A DNA stretch of 64,000 bases. Source: an uncultured Lachnospiraceae bacterium. Lineage in GTDB: Bacteria; Bacillota; Clostridia; Lachnospirales; Lachnospiraceae. The position numbers and the translations under genes were made by a program. Positions 60,392 through 64,000 of the stretch are shown piece by piece (the first letter of the stretch is position 1; each line of letters starts with the position of its first letter). The stretch lies in the NCBI GenBank assembly GCA_902762955.1, contig CACWQH010000007.1:1-64000 (forward strand), given 5' to 3'. The notes beneath the pieces are model-generated. The model was not told the origin of the DNA. It made no database searches and worked only from the letters and a program-made list of their open reading frames with translations.

Positions 60392-61726
60392 ATGTACGAT
60401 ACAATAATAATCGGCTGTGGTGCCTCAGGTATGATGGCGGGCATTAAGCTGGCTGAAAGCGGTAAGAAAGTAATTATATTGGAAAAAAATGAGAAGCCCG
60501 GAAAGAAGCTTTTTATCACAGGTAAAGGCAGGTGCAATCTGACCAATAACTGCGATAAGGATGAGTTGTTTAAAAATGTAGTGACCAATTCAAAATTTAT
60601 GTTCAGTGCATTTAATAATTTTGATTCTGCTGATACAATAGACTTTTTTGAAAAAAATCTTGGACTAAAGCTTAAGACTGAAAGAGGAAACAGGGTTTTT
60701 CCTGTTTCAGACCATTCTTCTGATGTGATAGCAGCACTTTACAACAGATTAAAAAAGCTTGATGTAGAGGTTTTGTTTAATTGCTGTGTGACAGGATTAA
60801 ATTACAGGGAATATCATGAGGCTGATACAGTTGAAGATGAAAGCGTCGATATAGTTAAGGATAATAGTTATGCAAAAAGAAAATCTGATAAAGATAAGAT
60901 AATATATCAGATTACAGGAGTAGAATATATAGACGAAAAGGATAAGAAAAGGACTCTTACTTCGGATATGGTTATTGTTGCAACCGGTGGACTTTCTTAT
61001 TCGCGTACCGGTTCCACGGGGGACGGGATCCGATGGGCAAAAGAACTTGGATTAACAGTTACCGAACCGGTTCCGGCTTTGGTTCCTCTTGTTGTTAAAG
61101 AAGAGGATATTTGCAAACGTTTAATGGGACTATCACTTAAAAATGTTAAAGTAACATTTACAGCAATGAAGAAGGAAAAGAGAAAGGAAATATATTCGGA
61201 TTTCGGAGAGATGCTTTTTACTCATTTTGGAGTAAGCGGTCCTGTTATTCTTTCTGCTTCATCCTATCTTACAAAATATTATGATAAAGAGCTTAAATTA
61301 AGTATTGATTTAAAGCCTGCCCTTGATGAAGAACAGCTTGACGCAAGGCTGCTTCGGGATTTTGAAGAAAATAACAATAAAAATTTTCAAAATGCACTTG
61401 ATAATCTGCTTCCAAAAAGCCTTATACCTGTTATAATAGACATTAGCGGCATTGATCCCTATAAAAAGGTACATTCCGTAACTAAGGAAGAAAGATTAGT
61501 GCTGTTAAAGACTTTAAAGAGCTTTGATTTTAACATAAATGGTTCAAGAGGCTTTGATGAGGCAATTATTACTCAAGGCGGGGTAAGTGTTAAGGAAATT
61601 AATCCCCAAACTATGGAATGTAAGAAAATTAAAGGCTTGAGCTTTATAGGCGAGGTGCTTGATGTGGATGCCCTTACCGGGGGCTTTAATCTTCAGATTG
61701 CATGGAGTACTGCAAGAATGGTTTAA
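60392..61726 (+). CDS. HI0933/YhiN-family flavoprotein (NAD(P)/FAD-dependent oxidoreductase)
   Basis: 444 residues. N-terminal FAD-binding motif IIGCGASGMMAGIKLAESGKK, then EKNEKPGKKLFITGKGRCNLTNN near 31-53, the hallmark of the HI0933 family; IVATGGLSYSRTGSTGDG near 196; and C-terminal TQGGVSVKEINPQTME and GEVLDVDALTGGFNLQIAWSTA. The physiological substrate of most members is unknown; BaiN, a bile-acid-related reductase, belongs to this family, so that role should not be assumed. It lies upstream of cmk. Confidence 0.88.
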   Translation: MYDTIIIGCGASGMMAGIKLAESGKKVIILEKNEKPGKKLFITGKGRCNLTNNCDKDELFKNVVTNSKFMFSAFNNFDSADTIDFFEKNLGLKLKTERGNRVFPVSDHSSDVIAALYNRLKKLDVEVLFNCCVTGLNYREYHEADTVEDESVDIVKDNSYAKRKSDKDKIIYQITGVEYIDEKDKKRTLTSDMVIVATGGLSYSRTGSTGDGIRWAKELGLTVTEPVPALVPLVVKEEDICKRLMGLSLKNVKVTFTAMKKEKRKEIYSDFGEMLFTHFGVSGPVILSASSYLTKYYDKELKLSIDLKPALDEEQLDARLLRDFEENNNKNFQNALDNLLPKSLIPVIIDISGIDPYKKVHSVTKEERLVLLKTLKSFDFNINGSRGFDEAIITQGGVSVKEINPQTMECKKIKGLSFIGEVLDVDALTGGFNLQIAWSTARMV

Positions 61727-61781
61727 TGTGGTATGTTGCGTTAGCCTTGGCACATTGATTTGATATACAGGAGGAAAAAAA

Positions 61782-62429
61782 ATGAATATAGCAATTGACG
61801 GACCTGCCGGAGCAGGAAAAAGCACAATAGCAAAGCTGGTAGCGGACAAGAAAGGCTTCATATATGTTGATACCGGAGCCATGTATCGCTCCATAGCTTT
61901 ATATATAATTGAAAATGATATTGATTCTGATAATGATGATGCAGTAAAAGCCGCATGTGATAATATAGATATTAAAATTAAATATGTTGACAGGGTTCAG
62001 CATATATATCTTAATGATGAAGATGTTAGTACAACTATTAGACGTGAAGAAGTCGGTAATATGGCCTCAAAGGTTGCAACAAAGAAGGTTGTAAGAGAAA
62101 AGCTGCTTAATCTTCAAAGAGAATTGGCTGCATCAAATGATGTTATCATGGATGGAAGAGATATAGGTACATTTGTTCTTCCAAATGCAGAACTTAAAAT
62201 TTATCTTACAGCTTCAGTTTATACCAGGGCAAAAAGAAGATTTGACCAGCTTGTTGAAAAGGGTGAAACCCCTGATCTTGGTAAGATTGAGGAAGATATA
62301 GAAAAAAGAGATTATCAGGATATGCATAGGGATATAGCACCTCTTAAGCAGGCTGAGGACGCAATATTAATTGATACATCTGATATGACTATCGAAGAGG
62401 TTGTAGATAAGATTATTTCGTTGATTTGA
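61782..62429 (+). CDS. cmk: Cytidylate kinase
   Basis: 215 residues. Phosphorylates CMP and dCMP. P-loop IDGPAGAGKST at the N-terminus, GFIYVDTGAMYRS near 27-39, the NMP-binding DVSTTIRREEVGNMAS near 82, MDGRDIGTFVLPNAELKIYLTAS near 122 and RAKRRFDQL near 149. AGGAGG precedes ATG 61782. Followed by the ispH-S1 gene, a common Clostridia order (cmk next to IspH/RpsA). Confidence 0.95.
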   Translation: MNIAIDGPAGAGKSTIAKLVADKKGFIYVDTGAMYRSIALYIIENDIDSDNDDAVKAACDNIDIKIKYVDRVQHIYLNDEDVSTTIRREEVGNMASKVATKKVVREKLLNLQRELAASNDVIMDGRDIGTFVLPNAELKIYLTASVYTRAKRRFDQLVEKGETPDLGKIEEDIEKRDYQDMHRDIAPLKQAEDAILIDTSDMTIEEVVDKIISLI

Positions 62430-62442
62430 TTTGGTGAGGTCT

Positions 62443-64000
62443 ATGAGAGAAGTTATAATTGCAAAATCCGCAGGCTTTTGCTTTGGAGTAAAGCGGGCGG
62501 TGGATACAGTATATGAACAGGTAAATAACAGTGACGGTAACACGAGAGTTTTCACCTATGGTCCTATAATTCACAATGAGGAGGTTGTTAATGACCTCGC
62601 ATCAAAGGGTGTAGAGATAATAGAAGATGAAAATGCACTCGAAAGGCTTGCAGATAACAAAGAAAATGGCGTTAACTATAAGATTGTAATCCGTTCACAC
62701 GGAGTCGGAAAAGAAGTCTATGATAAAATCAAAGATTCCGGTTTTGAGCTTATAGACGCAACCTGTCCTTTTGTCAAAAAAATTCACAAAATTGTCGATG
62801 AGGAAAGCAAAAAAGGTAAAACTATTATTATTACAGGCGATGAAAATCATCCGGAAGTTCAGGGAATAATAGGCTGGTGCAACAATTCTCCGATAATAAT
62901 TGATTCTGTTAACAAAGCCGAAGAATATGCCGATAAATTACATGATGAGATGGTTTTAGTATCTCAAACGACATTTAATAACAGAAAATTTAAAGAATTA
63001 GTTGAATTTTTTGAAAAAAAAGATTATAATATTCGTGTTTATAGTACCATCTGTAATGCTACAGGCGAAAGACAAGCAGATGCCGAGAAGCTTGCGGCTT
63101 CTGTCGATACCATGATAGTTATAGGTGGTAAGTATAGCTCAAACACACAAAAGCTTTATGAAATAAGCAAAAAACAATGCAAGAATACTTACTATATTCA
63201 GACACTCGTTGACTTGGATTTAGCTGTTATTGAATCCGCTAAGAGGGTAGGTATTACGGCTGGGGCATCTACCCCAAATAATATTATTAAGGAGGTTCAT
63301 GACAGTATGTCGGAATTAAGTTTTGAAGAGTTATTAAAACAATCAGAGGAAAATGAAAACAAAATCAGGACAGGTAGTGTTGTAGAGGGTAAGATTATCG
63401 ATGTTAAGCCTGATGAAATTATAGTTGATATTCAATATAAGTCTGATGGTATAATTACAAGAAGCGAGTATTCAAATACTCCTAATCTTGATTTAACTAC
63501 AGTAGCAAATGTAGGTGATCCTATAACAGTAAAGGTTATTAAGACAAATGATGGCGAAGGTCAGGTATTACTTTCATATAAGAGAGTAGCTGCTGAGAAA
63601 TCATATGAAAAGCTTGAAGAAGCTTTCAATAATGAGGAAGTAGTTAAGGGTACTGTTACTGAGGTTCGTGAAGGCGGTCTTAGTGTTTCGGTTGATGAAT
63701 GTAAGGTATTTATTCCTGCAAGTCTTGTTTCAGATACATTTGAGAAAAATCTTGATAAGTTTATGGGACAGGAGCTTGAGTTTGTTCTTACTGAATTCAA
63801 TCCTAAAAAGAGAAGAGTTATAGGTAACAGAAAGAAGCTTATTGTTTCTGAGAAAGCAGAGGCTTCTAAGAAGCTCTTTGATTCAATAAAGGTTGGAGAT
63901 GTAGTTGAAGGAACTGTTAAGAATGTTACACCATTTGGTGCATTTGTTGATTTAGGCGGAGCTGATGGCTTACTTCATATATCTGAGATGTCTTGGGGAA
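62443..64000 (+). CDS. ispH: IspH fused to ribosomal protein S1 domains (3' end outside the window)
   Basis: Open from ATG 62443 to the window end with no stop (519 codons seen). Residues 1-285 are HMBPP reductase, the last step of the MEP isoprenoid pathway: [4Fe-4S] cysteines Cys13 (GFCFGVKRAV), Cys108 (ATCPFVKK) and Cys204 (ICNATGERQ), catalytic Glu138 in DENHPEVQG, and the IRSHGV His. From about residue 289 follow S1 RNA-binding repeats: RTGSVVEGKIIDVKPDEIIVD, EEVVKGTVTEVREGGL and KVGDVVEGTVKNVTPFGAFVDLG. The fusion is known in Clostridia. AAGGAGG at 63289-63295 before an in-frame ATG at 63307 could allow separate synthesis of S1. Confidence 0.93.
   Translation, partial: MREVIIAKSAGFCFGVKRAVDTVYEQVNNSDGNTRVFTYGPIIHNEEVVNDLASKGVEIIEDENALERLADNKENGVNYKIVIRSHGVGKEVYDKIKDSGFELIDATCPFVKKIHKIVDEESKKGKTIIITGDENHPEVQGIIGWCNNSPIIIDSVNKAEEYADKLHDEMVLVSQTTFNNRKFKELVEFFEKKDYNIRVYSTICNATGERQADAEKLAASVDTMIVIGGKYSSNTQKLYEISKKQCKNTYYIQTLVDLDLAVIESAKRVGITAGASTPNNIIKEVHDSMSELSFEELLKQSEENENKIRTGSVVEGKIIDVKPDEIIVDIQYKSDGIITRSEYSNTPNLDLTTVANVGDPITVKVIKTNDGEGQVLLSYKRVAAEKSYEKLEEAFNNEEVVKGTVTEVREGGLSVSVDECKVFIPASLVSDTFEKNLDKFMGQELEFVLTEFNPKKRRVIGNRKKLIVSEKAEASKKLFDSIKVGDVVEGTVKNVTPFGAFVDLGGADGLLHISEMSWG

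Noticed and set aside
60392..61726. Calling the flavoprotein BaiN (bile acid reductase)
   Set aside because: Membership of the HI0933 family does not show that activity and no other bai-like genes are present.

Overview
The window looks like chromosome of a low-GC, strictly anaerobic Firmicute, most likely a gut or rumen Lachnospiraceae. The basis is the A/T-rich codon use, the SufBDSU operon, HydE, a cytidylate kinase followed by an IspH-ribosomal protein S1 fusion, the Na+-dependent decarboxylase cluster, and the rnr-smpB-ssrA and ruvAB-zapA-U32-rodA/ftsW-pbp gene orders. Genus cannot be fixed from the sequence alone. All functional names come from reading motifs and family resemblance by eye; no database search was run.

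Layout. 1-5.8 kb: end of a Suf iron-sulfur operon (sufB partial, sufD, sufS, sufU), a second cysteine desulfurase and a PHP-type histidinol phosphatase. 5.9-9.5 kb: glycolytic block gap-pgk-tpiA; gpmI stands alone at 16.4 kb. 9.5-16.1 kb: accessory stretch with an alpha/beta hydrolase and its regulator, a remnant of an Mrr restriction enzyme, a membrane transglutaminase-like protein, a methyltransferase, a CPBP protease and a membrane-anchored GH5 glucanase. 16-26.2 kb: gpmI, mscL, then the classic secG...rnr-smpB-ssrA block, with four genes (hydE, tcdA, a third cysteine desulfurase and a TtcA-like PP-loop ATPase) between secG and rnr. 26.2-37.3 kb: a YprB-like nuclease, divIVA, ruvAB, zapA, U32 peptidase, FtsW/RodA, penicillin-binding protein, Nudix hydrolase and class B sortase. 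37.3-38.8 kb: tRNA-Leu(CAA) followed by odd tRNA-derived repeats, then an unknown protein.

38.8-54.0 kb is a two-component system plus ABC transporter of the FtsX/Bce type (response regulator, histidine kinase with almost no sensor loop, ATPase, two large permeases). It is split between kinase and ATPase by a 7.26-kb integrative mobilizable element (41128-48390). The element has a Tn916-like integrase and excisionase, a Rep_trans/MobT-type relaxase, an FtsK/TcpA coupling ATPase, a probable HelP, an Xre repressor and two unknown membrane/surface proteins, but no conjugation pore. Its 21-bp attachment repeat contains an 18-bp palindrome (TCTTACAAAACTGTAAGA) that appears to be part of the response-regulator operator of the transporter, so insertion duplicates the operator instead of destroying it. 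The second permease has a frameshift.

54.2-59.8 kb: a five-gene biotin-dependent Na+ decarboxylase/transcarboxylase cluster with both a CoA-type carboxyltransferase and a 5S oxaloacetate/pyruvate-type carboxyltransferase. 59.9-64 kb: a small membrane protein, an HI0933-family flavoprotein, cmk, and the start of the ispH-S1 fusion, which runs off the end.

The most unusual non-coding signal is a set of very long intergenic palindromes (about 8369-8593, 16202-16340, 38613-38695, 54050-54144, with a related pair at 37504-37646). Their outer arms differ but the tips are related: two share the 19-nt core GGTGCTAAGCATAGCGTTA, and the others carry AGCGA/AGCG-type motifs.
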